Shown here piece after piece: positions 1 through 13,500 of a stretch of 64,000 bases of DNA; the first letter of the stretch is position 1, and each line of letters begins with the position of its first letter. The stretch is from Colletes latitarsis (Eukaryota; Arthropoda; Insecta; Hymenoptera; Colletidae): NCBI RefSeq assembly GCF_051014445.1, contig NW_027488370.1, forward strand, positions 930,001 to 994,000, read 5' to 3'. A program made the translations under genes and the position numbers. A model generated the notes under the pieces. It was not told where the DNA came from, searched no databases, and worked only from the letters and a program-made list of their open reading frames with translations.

Positions 1-176
1 GGATCACGTAGTAATGTGGTACCACACTGAAACAGTCAATAGAAGCCGGTTGCGATAAGTATTTTAGAGGATATCGCTGGTTATGTCTGGGTTAGTTCTG
101 GTATTTGCTATCATCTGGCATATACTTTCGCGTCTTTCGCATACTTGTTGGCCAGATCCTGGGTTTTTTCTGGTTT
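1..176 (+). repeat. Reference monomer (family A, first in window)
   Basis: The phase used here begins at GGATCACGTAGTAATG; the next monomer begins at 177 (GTATCCCGTAGTAATG), the third at 352 and the fourth at 528, giving lengths 176, 175 and 176. The unit contains the dyad TGTGGTACCACA (15-26), a short direct repeat of the TTTCGC kind, and T6 followed by CTGG near its end. The start point is an arbitrary convention, because a tandem array has no natural first base. Confidence 0.93.
15..26. other. Conserved dyad TGTGG-TA-CCACA (first instance)
   Basis: A perfect 12-bp palindrome, TGTGGTACCACA, near the start of the monomer. It recurs at the same monomer position throughout the window. In many family A monomers the two central bases are TT, GA or CA while the arms TGTGG and CCACA stay intact. 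Some monomers break an arm (GAAGTACAACAC, GAGGTTCCACAC, GCGGTACCACAC). A role as a protein-binding or hairpin-forming site is an inference only. Confidence 0.8.
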
Positions 177-500
177 GTATCCCGTAGTAATGAGGTTCCA
201 CACCGAAACAGTCAATTAAACTGGTTGCGATTAATACTTTAGAGGATAACGCCGGTTATCTCTCGGGTAGGTCTGGGATTTGTCCTCATCTGGCTTGTAT
301 TTTCGCGTTTTTCGCATACTTGTTGGCCAGTTCCTGGACTTTTTCTGGCATGGACCACGTAGGAATGTTGCACCACACCGAAACAGACAATTAAACCTCG
401 TTGCGGATAATATTTTAGAGGATAACGCTGGTTATGTCTGGGACAGTTCTGGTATTTGCAATCATCTGGCTCGTACTTTCGCATTTTTCGCAAACTTGTT

Positions 501-515
501 GGCCAGATCCTGGCC
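501..515. other. Inverted repeat GGCCAG-ATC-CTGGCC
   Basis: Six-base arms separated by three bases, found in the family A monomers that read TTGGCCAGATCCTGGCC. Monomers ending in CCTGGG lose the outer pairs. Families B and C mostly replace GGCCAG with GGCTAG or GAACGG, so this dyad is not kept across the window. Confidence 0.7.
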
Positions 516-3500
516 TTTTTCTGGCTTGGACCACGTAGTAACGTGGTTCCACACCGAAACAGTCAATTAAACCTGTATGCGATTAATATTTTACAGGATA
601 TCGCCGGTTATGTCTGGGTTAGGTCTGGTATTTGCCCCCATCTGGCTCGTACATTCGCATTTTTCGCATACTTGTTGGCCAGATCCTGGGTTTTTTTCTG
701 GTTTGTATCCCGTAGTAATGAGGTTCCACACCGAAACAGTCAATTAAACTGTTTGCGATTAATACTTTAGAGGATAACGCCGGTTATCTCTCGGGTAGGT
801 CTGGGATTTGTCCTCATCTGGCTCGTACTTTCGCGTTTTTCGCATACTTGTTGACCAGATCCTGGCCTTTTTCTGGTTTGGATTACGTAGTAATGTGGCA
901 CCACACTGAAAGAGTCAATAGAAGCTGGTTCCTATTAGTATTTTAGAGGATAACGCTGGTAATGTCTGGGTTAGTTCTGGTATTTGCAATCATCTGGCTC
1001 CTACATTCGCGTTTTTCGCATACTTGTTGGCCAAATCCTGGGATTCTTCAGGTTTTGATCCCGTAGCAATGTGGTTCCACACCGAAACGGTCAATTAAAC
1101 CCGGCAGCGATTAATATTTTATAGGATAACGCCGGTGATGTCTGGGTTAGGTCTGGTATTTTCCCGCATCTGGCTCTTACTTTCGCATTTTTCGCATACT
1201 TGTTGGCCAGATCTTGGGTTTTTTGTGGATTGGATCCCGTCGTAATGTGGTTCCACACCGAAACAGTCAATTAAACCTGTTTGCGATTTATATTTTAGAG
1301 GATATCGCCGGTAATGTCTGGGTTAGGTCTGGTATTTGCCCTCATCTGGCTCGTACTTTCGCATTTTTCGCAAACTTCTTGGCCAGATCCTGGCCGATTT
1401 CTGATTTGGATCCCGTAGTAATGTGGTACCACACTGAAACAGTCAATTAAACCTGATTGCGATTAGTATTTTAGAGGATAACGCCGGTTATGTCACGGTT
1501 AATTCTAGGATTTGCCGTCATCTGTCTGGTACTTTCGCGTATTTCACATACTTGTTGGCCAGATCCTCGGTTTTTTCGGGTTTGGATCACGTAGTAATGT
1601 GGGACCACATTGAAACAGTTAATTAAACCTGGTTGCGATTAATATTTTAGAGGATAACGCTGGTCATTTCTCGGTTAGGTCTGGGATTTGCCCCCATCTG
1701 GCTCGTACTTTCGCATTTTTCGCAAACATGTTGGCCAGATCCTGGCCTATTTCTGATATGGATCCCGTAGTAATGTGGTACCACACTGAAACAGTCAATA
1801 AAAGCTGGTTCCGATTAGTATTTTAGAGGATAACGGTGGTTATGTCTGTGTTAGTTCTGGTATTTGCAATCATCTGGCCCATACTTTCGCGTTTTTCGCA
1901 TACTTGTTGGCAGATCCTGGCCTTTTTCTGGCTTGGACCACGTAGTAATGTGGTACCACATCGAAACTGTCAATTAAACCTGGTTGCGAATAATATTTTA
2001 GAGGATAACGCTGGTTATGTCTGGGATAGTTCTGGTATTTGCAATCACCTGGTTCATACTTTCGCGTTTTTCGCATAGTTGTTGGCCAGATCCTGGGTTT
2101 TTTCTGGTTTGGATCCCGTAGTAATGTGGTTCCACACCGATACAGTCAATTAAACCTGTTTGCGATTAATATTTTACAGGATATCGCCGGTGATGTCAGG
2201 GTTAGGTCTGGTATTTTCCCTCATCTGGCTCGTACTTTCGCATTTTTCGCATACTTGTCGGCCAGATCATGGGTTTTTTGTGGATTGGATCCCGTCGTAA
2301 TGTGGTTCCACACCGAAACAGACAATTAAACCTGGTTGCGATTAATATTTTAGAGGATAACGCCGGTTATGTCTAGGTTAGGTCTGGTATTTGCCCTCAT
2401 CTGGCTCGTACTTTCGCATTTTTCGCAAACTTGTTGGCCAGATCCTGCGTTTTATCTGGTTTGGATGCCGTAGTAATCAGGTTCCACACCGAAACAGCCA
2501 ATTGAACTGGTTGCGATTAATATTTTAGAGGATAACGCCGGTTATGTCTCGGTGTGGTCTGGGATTTGCCCTCATCTGGCTCGTACTTTCGCGTTTTTCG
2601 CATACTTGTTGGCCAGATCCTGGCCTTGTTCCGGTTTGGATCACGTAGTAATATGGTACCACACTGAAACAGTCAATAGAAGCTGGATCCGATTAGTATT
2701 TTAGAGAATAACGCTGGTTATGTCTGGGTTAGTTCTGGTATTTGCAATCATCTGGCTCATACTTTCGCGTTTTTCGCATACTTGTTGGACAGATCCTGCG
2801 TTTTATCTGGTTTGGATGCCGTAGTAATCAGGTTCCACACCGAAACAGCCAATTGAACTGGTTGCGATTAATATTTTAGAGGATAACGCCGGTTATGTCT
2901 CGGTGAGGTCTGGGATTTGCCCTCATCTGGCTCGTACTTTCGCATTTTTCGCTTACTTGTTGGCCTGATCCTAGACTTTTTATGGTTTGGATCACGTAGT
3001 AATGTGGTACCACACTGAAACAGTCAATAGAAGCTGGATCCGATTAGTATCTTAGAGGATAACGCTGGTTATATCTCGGTCAGGTCTGGGATTTGCCCTC
3101 ATCTGACTCGTACTTTCGCACTTTTCGCATACTTGTTGGCCAGATCCTGGGCTTTCTCTGGTTTGGATCACGTAGTAATGTGGTACCACACTGTCAATAA
3201 AAGCTGGTTCCGCTTGGTATTTGTGGGGATAACGCCGGTTATGTCTCGGTTAGGTCTGGGATTTGCCCTCATCTGACACGTACTTTCGCACTTTTCGCAT
3301 AGTTGTTGGCCAGATCCTGGCCTTGTTCTGGTTTGGATCACGTAGTAATGTGGTACCACACTGAAGCAGTCAATAGAAGCTGGTTGCGATAAGTATTTTA
3401 GAGGATATCGCTGGTTATGTCTGGGTTAGTTCTGGTATTTGCTATCATCTGGCATATACTTTCGCGTTTTTCGCAAACTTGTTGGACAGATCCTGGTCTT

Positions 3501-4200
3501 TTTCTGGCTTGGACCAAGTAGTAATGTGGGACCACATTGAAACTGTCAATTAAACCTGGTTGCGATTAGTATTTTAGAGGATAACGCCGGTTATGTCTCG
3601 CTTAGGTCTAGGATTTGCCGTCATCTGTCTCGGACTTTCGCGTATTTCGCATACTTGTTGGCCAGATCCTGGCCGATTTCTGGTTTGGATTACGTAGTAA
3701 TGTGGCACCACACTGAAACAGTCAATAAAAGCTGTTTCCGATTAGTATTTTAGAGGATAACGGTGGTTATGTCTGGGATAGTTCTGGTATTTGCAATCAC
3801 CTGGTTCATACTTTCGCGTTTTTCGCATAGTTGTTGGCCAGATCCTGGGGTTTTTTCTGGTTTGGATCCCGTAGTAATGTGGTTCCACACCGAAACAGTC
3901 AATTGAACCTGTCCGATTAATATTTTACAGGATATCGCCGGTTATGTCTGGGTTAGGTCTGGCATTTGCCCTCATCTGGCTCGTACATTCGCATTTTTCG
4001 CATAGTTGTCGGCCAGATCCTGGGTTTTTTCTGGTTTGGATCCCGTAGTAATGTGGTTCCACACCGAAACAGTCAATTAAACCTGTTTGCGATTAATATT
4101 TTACAGGATATCGCCGGTTATGTCTGGGTTAGGTCTGGTATTTGCCCTCATCTGGCTCGTACATTCGCATTTTTCGCATAGTTGTCGGCCAGATCCTGGG

Positions 4201-5959
4201 TCTTTTCAGGTTTGGATCCCGTAGTAATGTGGTTCCACACCGAAAGTGTCAATTAAACCCGGCAGCGATTAATATTTTATAGGATAACGCCGGTGATGTC
4301 TGGGTTAGGTCTGGTATTTTCCCTCATCTGGCTCGTACTTTCGCATTTTTCGCATACTTGTTGGCCAGATCTTGGGTTTTTTATGGATTGGATCCCGTCG
4401 TAGTGTGGTTCCACAGCGAAACAGTCAATCAAACCTGGTTGCGATTAATATTTTAGAGGATAACGCCGGCTATGTCTAGGTTAGGTCTGGTATTTGACCT
4501 CATCTGTCTCGTACTTTCGCGTATTTCGCATACTTGTTGGCCAGATCCTGGCCGATTTCTGATTTGGATCCCGTAGTAATGTGGTACCACACTGAAACAG
4601 TCAATAAAAGCTGGTTCCGATTAGTATTTTAGCTGATAACGGTGGTTATGTCTGTGTTAGTTCTGGTATTTGCAATCATCTGGCTCATACTTTCGCGTTT
4701 TTCGTACATTTGTTGGCCAGATCCTGGCCCTTTTCTTGTTTGGATCACGTAGTAATGTGGTACCACACTGAAACAGTCAATAGAAGCCGGTTGCGATAAG
4801 TATTTTAGAGGATATCGCTGGTTATGTCTGGGTTAGTTCTGGTATTTGTCCTCATCTGGCTCGTACTTTTGCGTTTTTCGCATACTTGTTGGCCAGATCC
4901 TGGCCTTTTTCTGGTTTGGATCCCGTAGTAACGCGGTACCACACCGAAACAGTCAATTAAACCTGGTTGCGATTAATATTTTAGAGAATAACGCCGGTTA
5001 TGTCTCGGGTAGGTCTGGGATTTGTCCTCATCTGGCTTGTATTTTCGCGTTTTTCGCATACTTGTTGGCCAGTTCCTGGACTTTTTCTGGCATGGACCAC
5101 GTAGGAATGTTGTACCACACCGAAACAGTCAATTAAACCTCGTTGCGGATAATATTTTAGAGGATAACGCTGGTTATGTCTGGGACAGTTCTGGTATTTG
5201 CAATCATCTGGCTCGTACTTTCGCATTTTTCGCAAACTTGTTGGCCAGATCCTGGCCTTTTTCTGGCTTGGACCACGTAGTAACGTGGTTCCACACCGAA
5301 ACAGTCAATTAAACCTGTATGCGATTAATATTTTACAGGATATCGCCGGTTATGTCTGGGTTAGGTCTGGTATTTGCCACCATCTGGCTCGTACATTCGC
5401 ATTTTTCGCATACTTGTTGGCCAGATCCTGGGTTTTTTCTGGTTTGTATCCCGTAGTAATGAGGTTCCACACCGAAACAGTCAATTAAACTGGTTGCGAT
5501 TAATACTTTAGAGGATAACGCCGGTTATCTGTCGGGTAGGTCTGGGATTTGTCCTCATCTGGCTTGTACTTTCGCGTTTTTCGCATACTTGTTGACCAGA
5601 TCCTGGCCTTTTTCTGGTTTGGATTACGTAGTAATGTGGCACCACACTGAAACAGTCAATAGAAGCTGGTTCCTATTAGTATTTTAGAGGATAACGCTGG
5701 TAATGTCTGGGTTAGTTCTGGTATTTGCAATCATCTGGCTCCTACATTCGTGTTTTTCGCATACTTGTTGACCAAATCCTGGGATTCTTCAGGTTTTGAT
5801 CCCGTAGCAATGTGGTTCCACACCGAAACGGTCAATTAAACCCGGCAGCGATTAATATTTTAAAGGATAACGCCGGTGATGTCTGGGTTAGGTCTGGTAT
5901 TTTCCCGCATCTGGCTCGTACTTTCGCATTTTTCGCATACTTGTTGGCCAGATCTTGGG
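4201..5959 (+). repeat. 10-monomer tandem duplication, copy 1 (1,759 bp)
   Basis: Begins at TCTTTTCAGGTTTGGATC and is followed directly by a second copy at 5,960 with the same start. Markers at 4,429 and 6,188 (TCAAACCTGG), 4,846 and 6,605, and 5,812 and 7,571 all give an offset of exactly 1,759. The copies are near-identical. The TCAATCAAACC variant and the GCTGATAACGG monomer are diagnostic. Confidence 0.85.
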
Positions 5960-7718
5960 TCTTTTCAGGTTTGGATCCCGTAGTAATGTGGTTCCACACC
6001 GAAAGTGTCAATTAAACCCGGCAGCGATTAATATTTTATAGGATAACGCCGGTGATGTCTGGGTTAGGTCTGGTATTTTCCCTCATCTGGCTCGTACTTT
6101 CGCATTTTTCGCATACTTGTTGGCCAGATCTTGGGTTTTTTATGGATTGGATCCCGTCGTAGTGTGGTTCCACAGCGAAACAGTCAATCAAACCTGGTTG
6201 CGATTAATATTTTAGAGGATAACGCCGGCTATGTCTAGGTTAGGTCTGGTATTTGACCTCATCTGTCTCGTACTTTCGCGTATTTCGCATACTTGTTGGC
6301 CAGATCCTGGCCGATTTCTGATTTGGATCCCGTAGTAATGTGGTACCACACTGAAACAGTCAATAAAAGCTGGTTCCGATTAGTATTTTAGCTGATAACG
6401 GTGGTTATGTCTGTGTTAGTTCTGGTATTTGCAATCATCTGGCTCATACTTTCGCGTTTTTCGTACATTTGTTGGCCAGATCCTGGCCCTTTTCTTGTTT
6501 GGATCACGTAGTAATGTGGTACCACACTGAAACAGTCAATAGAAGCCGGTTGCGATAAGTATTTTAGAGGATATCGCTGGTTATGTCTGGGTTAGTTCTG
6601 GTATTTGTCCTCATCTGGCTCGTACTTTTGCGTTTTTCGCATACTTGTTGGCCAGATCCTGGCCTTTTTCTGGTTTGGATCCCGTAGTAACGCGGTACCA
6701 CACCGAAACAGTCAATTAAACCTGGTTGCGATTAATATTTTAGAGAATAACGCCGGTTATGTCTCGGGTAGGTCTGGGATTTGTCCTCATCTGGCTTGTA
6801 TTTTCGCGTTTTTCGCATACTTGTTGGCCAGTTCCTGGACTTTTTCTGGCATGGACCACGTAGGAATGTTGTACCACACCGAAACAGTCAATTAAACCTC
6901 GTTGCGGATAATATTTTAGAGGATAACGCTGGTTATGTCTGGGACAGTTCTGGTATTTGCAATCATCTGGCTCGTACTTTCGCATTTTTCGCAAACTTGT
7001 TGGCCAGATCCTGGCCTTTTTCTGGCTTGGACCACGTAGTAACGTGGTTCCACACCGAAACAGTCAATTAAACCTGTATGCGATTAATATTTTACAGGAT
7101 ATCGCCGGTTATGTCTGGGTTAGGTCTGGTATTTGCCACCATCTGGCTCGTACATTCGCATTTTTCGCATACTTGTTGGCCAGATCCTGGGTTTTTTCTG
7201 GTTTGTATCCCGTAGTAATGAGGTTCCACACCGAAACAGTCAATTAAACTGGTTGCGATTAATACTTTAGAGGATAACGCCGGTTATCTGTCGGGTAGGT
7301 CTGGGATTTGTCCTCATCTGGCTTGTACTTTCGCGTTTTTCGCATACTTGTTGACCAGATCCTGGCCTTTTTCTGGTTTGGATTACGTAGTAATGTGGCA
7401 CCACACTGAAACAGTCAATAGAAGCTGGTTCCTATTAGTATTTTAGAGGATAACGCTGGTAATGTCTGGGTTAGTTCTGGTATTTGCAATCATCTGGCTC
7501 CTACATTCGTGTTTTTCGCATACTTGTTGACCAAATCCTGGGATTCTTCAGGTTTTGATCCCGTAGCAATGTGGTTCCACACCGAAACGGTCAATTAAAC
7601 CCGGCAGCGATTAATATTTTAAAGGATAACGCCGGTGATGTCTGGGTTAGGTCTGGTATTTTCCCGCATCTGGCTCGTACTTTCGCATTTTTCGCATACT
7701 TGTTGGCCAGATCTTGGG
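5960..7718 (+). repeat. 10-monomer tandem duplication, copy 2 (1,759 bp)
   Basis: Direct tandem neighbour of 4,201-5,959. The identity stops at 7,719, where the sequence continues with GTTTTTTGTGGATTGG instead of GTCTTTTCAGG, so the unit is present exactly twice here. A single further version of most of it lies at 18,841-20,371, so the tandem doubling happened in, or was lost from, only one of the two large blocks. Confidence 0.83.
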
Positions 7719-10508
7719 TTTTTTGTGGATTGGATCCCGTCGTAATGTGGTTCCACACCGAAACAGTCAATTAAACCTGTTTGCGATTTATATCTTAGAG
7801 GATATCGCCGGTAATGTCTGGGTTAGGTCTGGTATTTGCCCTCATCTGGCTCGTACTTTCGCATTTTTCGCAAACTTCTTGGCCAGATCCTGGCCGATTT
7901 CTGATTTGGATCCCGTAGTAATGTGGTACCACACTGAAACAGTCAATTAAACCTGATTGCGATTAGTATTTTAGAGGATAACGCCGGTTATGTCACGGTT
8001 AATTCTAGGATTTGCCGTCATCTGTCTGGTACTTTCGCGTATTTCACATACTTGTTGGCCAGATCCTCGGTTTTTTCGGGTTTGGATCACGTAGTAATGT
8101 GGGACCACATTGAAACAGTTAATTAAACCTGGTTGCGATTAATATTTTAGAGGATAACGCTGGTCATTTCTCGGTTAGGTCTGGGATTTGCCCCCATCTG
8201 GCTCGTACTTTCGCATTTTTCGCAAACTTGTTGGCCAGATCCTGGCCTATTTCTGATATGGATCCCGTAGTAATGTGGTACCACACTGAAACAGTCAATA
8301 AAAGCTGGTTCCGATTAGTATTTTAGAGGATAACGGTGGTTATGTCTGTGTTAGTTCTGGTATTTGCAATCATCTGGCCCATACTTTCGCGTTTTTCGCA
8401 TACTTGTTGGCAGATCCTGTCCTTTTTCTGGCTTGGACCACGTAGTAATGTGGTACCACATCGAAACTGTCAATTAAACCTGGTTGCGAATAATATTTTA
8501 GAGGATAACGCTGGTTATGTCTGGGATAGTTCTGGTATTTGCAATCACCTGGTTCATACTTTCGCGTTTTTCGCATAGTTGTTGGCCAGATCCTGGGTTT
8601 TTTCTGGTTTGGATCCCGTAGTAATGTGGTTCCACACCGAAACAGTCAATTAAACCTGTTTGCGATTAATATTTTACAGGATATCGCCGGTTATGTCTGG
8701 GCTAGGTCTGGTATTTGCCCTCATCTGGCTCGTACATTCGCATTTTTCGCATAGTTGTCGGCCAGATCCTGGGTTTTTTGTGGATTGGATCCCGTCGTAA
8801 TGTGGTTCCACACCGAAACAGTCAATTAAACCTGGTTGCGATTAATATTTTAGAGGATAACGCCGGTTATGTCTAGGTTAGGACTGGTATTTGCCCTCAT
8901 CTGGCTCGTACTTTCGCATTTTTCGCTTACTTGTTGGCCTGATCCTAGCCTTTTTCTGGCTTGGACCAAGTAGTAATGTGGGACCACACAGAAACAGTCA
9001 ATTAAACCTGATTGCGATTAGTATTTTAGAGGATAACGCCGGTTATGTCTCGGTTAGGTCTAGGATTTGCCGTCATCTGTCTCGTACTTTCGCGTATTTC
9101 GCATACTTGTTGGCCAGATCCTGGGTTTTTTCGGGTTTGGATCACGTAGTAATGTTGGACCACATTGAAACAGTTAATTAAACCTGGTTGCGATTAATAT
9201 TTTAGAGGATAACGCGGGTTATGTCTGGTTTAGGTCTGGTATTTGCCCTCATCTGACTCGTACATTCGCATTTTTCGCATAGTTGTTGGCCAGATCCTGG
9301 GTTTTTTCAGGTTTGGATCCCGTACTAATGTGGTTCCACACCGAAACTGTCAATTAAACCTGGTTGCGATTAATATTTTAGAGGCTAACGCCTGTTATGT
9401 CTCGGTTAGGACTGGTATTTGTCCTCATTTGGCTCGTGCTTTCGCGTTTTTCGCATACTTGTTGGCCAGACCCTGGCCTTTTTCTGGTTTGGATCACGTA
9501 GTAATGTGGCACCACACTGAAACAGTCAATAGAAGCTGGTTCCGATCAGTATTTTAGAGGATAACGGTGGTTATATCTGGGTTAGTTCTGGTATTTGCAA
9601 TCATCTGGCTCCTACATTCGCGTTTTTCGCATACTTGTTGGCCAAATCCTGGGATTTTTCAGGTTTTGATCCCGTAGTAATGTGGTTCCACACCGAAACG
9701 GTCAATTAAACCCGGCTGCGATTAATATTTTATAGGATAACGCCGGTGATGTCTGGGTTAGGTCTGGTATTTTCCCTCATCTGGCTCGTACTTTCGCATT
9801 TTTCGCATACTTGTTTGCCAGATCTTGGGTTTTTTGTGGATTGGATCCCGTCGTAATGTGGTTCCACACCGAAACAGTCAATTAAACCTGGTTGCGATTA
9901 ATATTTTAGAGGATAACGGTGGTTATGTCTGTGTTAGTTCTGGTATTTGCCCTCATCTGGCTCGTACTTTCGCATTTTTCGCATACTTGTTGGCCAGATC
10001 TTGGGATTTTTCAGGTTTTGATCCCGTAGTAATGTGGTTCCACACCGAAACGGTCAATTAAACCCGGCTGCGATTAATATTTTATAGGATAACGCCGGCT
10101 ATGTCTATGTTAGGTCTGGTATTTGCCCTCATTTGGCTCGTGCTTTCGCATTTTTCGCTTACGTGTTGGCCTGATCCTAGCCTTTTTATGGTTTGGATCA
10201 CGTAGTAATGTGGTTCCACACCGAAACAGTCAATTAAACCTGGTTGCGATTAATATTTTAGAGGATATCGCCGGTTATGTCTGGGTTAGGTCTGGTATTT
10301 GCCCTCATCTGGCTCGTACTTTCGCATTTTTCGCTTACTTGTTGGCCTGATCCTAGCCTTTTTATGGTTTGGATCACGTAGTAATGCGGTACCACACCGA
10401 AACAGTCAATTAAACCTGGTTGCGATTAATATTGTAGAGGATAACGCCGGTTATGTCTGGGTTAGGTCTGGTATTTGCCCTCATCTGGCTCGTACTTTCG
10501 CATTTTTC
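6188..10508 (+). repeat. Family A long block b, copy 1
   Basis: Matches 18,841-23,161 at a constant offset of 12,653 bp (about 72 monomers), checked at 6,188, 6,605, 7,571, 8,336, 9,243, 9,825 and 10,123. One internal stretch, about 8,955-9,190, does not match its counterpart although the spacing is unchanged. Right of about 10,508 the match fails because the second copy carries five extra monomers. Confidence 0.85.
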
Positions 10509-13500
10509 GCAAACTTGTTGGCCAGATCCTGGCCTTTTTCTGGCTTGGACCAAGTAGTAATGTGGGACCACACTGAAACAGTCAATTAAACCTGATTGCG
10601 ATTAGTATTTTAGAGGATAACGCCGGTTATGTCTCGGTTAGGTCTAGGATTTGCCGTCATCTGTCTCGTACTTTCGCGTATTTCGCATACTTGTTGGCCA
10701 GATCCTGGGTTTTTTCGGGTTTGGATCACGTAGTAATGTTGGACCACATTGAAACAGTTAATTAAACCTGGTTGCGATTAATATTTTAGAGGATAACGCT
10801 GGTCATTTCTCGGTTAGGTCTGGGATTTGCCCCCATCTGGCTCGTACTTTCGCATTTTTCGCATACTTGTTGGCCAGATCCTGGCCTTTTTCTGGCTTGG
10901 ACCAAGTAGTAAAGTGGGACCACACTGAAACAGTCAATTAAACCTGGTTGCGAATAGTATTTTAGAGGATAACGCCTGTTATGTCTCGGTTAGGTCTAGG
11001 ATTTGCCGTCATCTGTCTCGTACTTTCGCGTATTTCGCATACTTGTTTGCCAGAACCTGGCCTATTTCTGATATGGATCCCGTAGTAATGTGGTACCACA
11101 CTGAAACAGTCAATAAAAGCTGGTTCCGATTAGTATTTTAGAGGATAACGGTGGTTATGTCTGTGTTAGTTCTGGTATTTGCAATCATCTGGGTCATACT
11201 TTCGCGTTTATCGTACACTTGTTGGCCAGATCCTGGCCCTTTTCTGGTTTGGATCACGTAGTAATGTGGTACCACACTGAAGCAGTCAATAGAAGCTGGT
11301 TGCGATAAGTATTTTAGAGGATATCGCTGGTTATGTCTGGGTTAGTTCTGGTATTTGCTATCATCTGGCATATACTTTCGCGTTTTTCGCAAACTTGTTG
11401 GACAGATCCTGGTCTTTTTCTGGCTTGGACCAAGTAGTAATGTGGGACCACATTGAAACTGTCAATTAAACCTGGTTGCGATTAGTATTTTAGAGGATAA
11501 CGCCGGTTATGTCTCGCTTAGGTCTAGGATTTGCCGCCATCTGTCTCGGACTTTCGCGTATTTCGCATACTTGTTGGCCAGATCCTGGCCGATTTCTGGT
11601 TTGGATTACGTAGTAATGTGGCACCACACTGAAACAGTCAATAAAAGCTGGTTCCGATTAGTATTTTAGAGGATATCGGTGGTTATGTCTGTGTTAGTTC
11701 TGGTATTTGCAATCATCTGGGTCATACTTTCGCGTTTATCGTACACTTGTTGGCCAGATCCTGGCCCTTTTCTGGTTTGGATCACGTAGTAATGTGGTAC
11801 CACACTGAAGCAGTCAATAGAAGCTGGTTGCGATAAGTATTTTAGAGGATATCGCTGGTTATGTCTGGGTTAGTTCTGGTATTTGCTATCATCTGGCATA
11901 TACTTTCGCGTTTTTCGCAAACTTGTTGGACAGATCCTGGTCTTTTTCTGACTTGGACCAAGTAGTAATGTGGGACCACATTGAAGCTGTCAATTAAACC
12001 TGGTTGCGATTAGTATTTTAGAGGATAACGCCGGTTATGTCTCGGTTAGGTCTAGGATTTGCCGTCATCTGTCTCGGACTTTCGCGTATTTCGCATACTT
12101 GTTGGCCAGATCCTGGCCGATTTCTGGTTTGGATTACGTAGTAATGTGGCACCACACTGAAACAGTCAATAAAAGCTGGTTCCGATTAGTATTTTAGAGG
12201 ATAACGGTGGTTATGTCTGTGTTAGTTCTGGTATTTGCAATCATCTGGGTCATACTTTCGCGTTTATCGTACACTTGTTGGCCAGATCCTGGCCCTTTTC
12301 TGGTTTGGATCACGTAGTAATGTGGTACCACACTGAAGCAGTCAATAGAAGCTGGTTGCGATAAGTATTTTAGAGGATATCGCTGGTTATGTCTGGGTTA
12401 GTTCTGGTATTTGCTATCATCTGGCATATACTTTCGCGTTTTTCGCAAACTTGTTGGACAGATCCTGGTCTTTTTCTGACTTGGACCAAGTAGTAATGTG
12501 GGACCACATTGAAGCTGTCAATTAAACCTGGTTGCGATTAGTATTTTAGAGGATAACGCCGGTTATGTCTCGGTTAGGTCTAGGATTTGCCGTCATCTGT
12601 CTCGGACTTTCGCGTATTTCGCATACTTGTTGGCCAGATCCTGGCCGATTTCTGGTTTGGATTACGTAGTAATGTGGCACCACACTGAAACAGTCAATAG
12701 AAGCTGGTTCCTATTAGTATTTTAGAGGATAACGCTGGTTATATCTGGGTTAGTTCTGGTATTTGCAATCATCTGGCTCATACTTTCGCGTTTTTCGTAC
12801 ATTTGTTGGCCAGATCCTGGCCCTTTTCTTGTTTGGATCACGTAGTAATGTGGTACCACACTGAAACAGTCAATAGAAGCTGGTTGCGATATGTATTTTA
12901 GAGGATATCGCTGATATGCCTGGGTTAGTTCTGGTATTTGCTATCATCTGGCATATACTTTCGCGTTTTTCGCATACTTGTTGGCCAGACCCTGGGTTTT
13001 TTCTGGTTTGTATCCCGTAGTAATGAGGTTCCACACCGAAACAGTCAATTAAACTGGTTGCGATTAATACTTTAGAGGATAACGCCGGTTATCTCTCGGG
13101 TAGGTCTGGGATTTGTCCTCATCTGGCTTGTACTTTCGCGTTTTTCGCATACTTGTTGGCCAGTTCCTGGACTTTTTCTGGCATGGACCACGTAGGAATG
13201 TTGTACCACACCGAAACAGTCAATTAAACCTCGTTGCGGATAATATTTTAGAGGATAACGCTGGTTATGTCTGGGATAGTTCTGGTATTTGCAATCACCT
13301 GGTTCATACTTTCGCGTTTTTCGCATAGTTGTTGGCCAGATCCTGGGGTTTTTTCTGGTTTGGATCCCGTAGTAATGTGGTTCCACACCGAAACAGTCAA
13401 TTGAACCTGTCCGATTAATATTTTACAGGATATCGCCGGTTATGTCTGGGTTAGGTCTGGCATTTGCCCTCATCTGGCTCGTACATTCGCATTTTTCGCA

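Larger units (their letters stand above)
1..3773 (+). repeat. Family A long block a, copy 1
   Basis: Matches 14,240-18,011 almost base for base. The offset is 14,239 up to about base 690 and 14,238 afterwards, because this copy has seven T's instead of six in the tract near 671-677. Other differences are scattered single bases (for example near 236, 363, 823 and 2,266). The match ends where this copy reads CTGGGATAG and the other reads CTGTGTTAG. The block may extend left of the window. Confidence 0.85.

Noticed and set aside
501..515. GGCCAG-ATC-CTGGCC as a conserved functional hairpin
   Set aside because: It is confined to a subset of family A monomers and lost in B and C, so conservation does not support a shared function.
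280..570. Recurring open reading frames of 60-113 codons on both strands, for example 280-570 (+) and 239-493 (-)
   Set aside because: They recur at monomer spacing, always end at the same GTCAATTAA or equivalent word, overlap each other on both strands, and those checked open with TTG rather than ATG. They are translations of the satellite, with no sign of protein-level selection.
9243..9557. Longer frames near 100 codons, for example 9,243-9,557, 13,072-13,386 and 26,578-26,919
   Set aside because: These are the same satellite frames lengthened when a stop word is mutated in one monomer. They show no domain, and family members differ by the monomer variants only.
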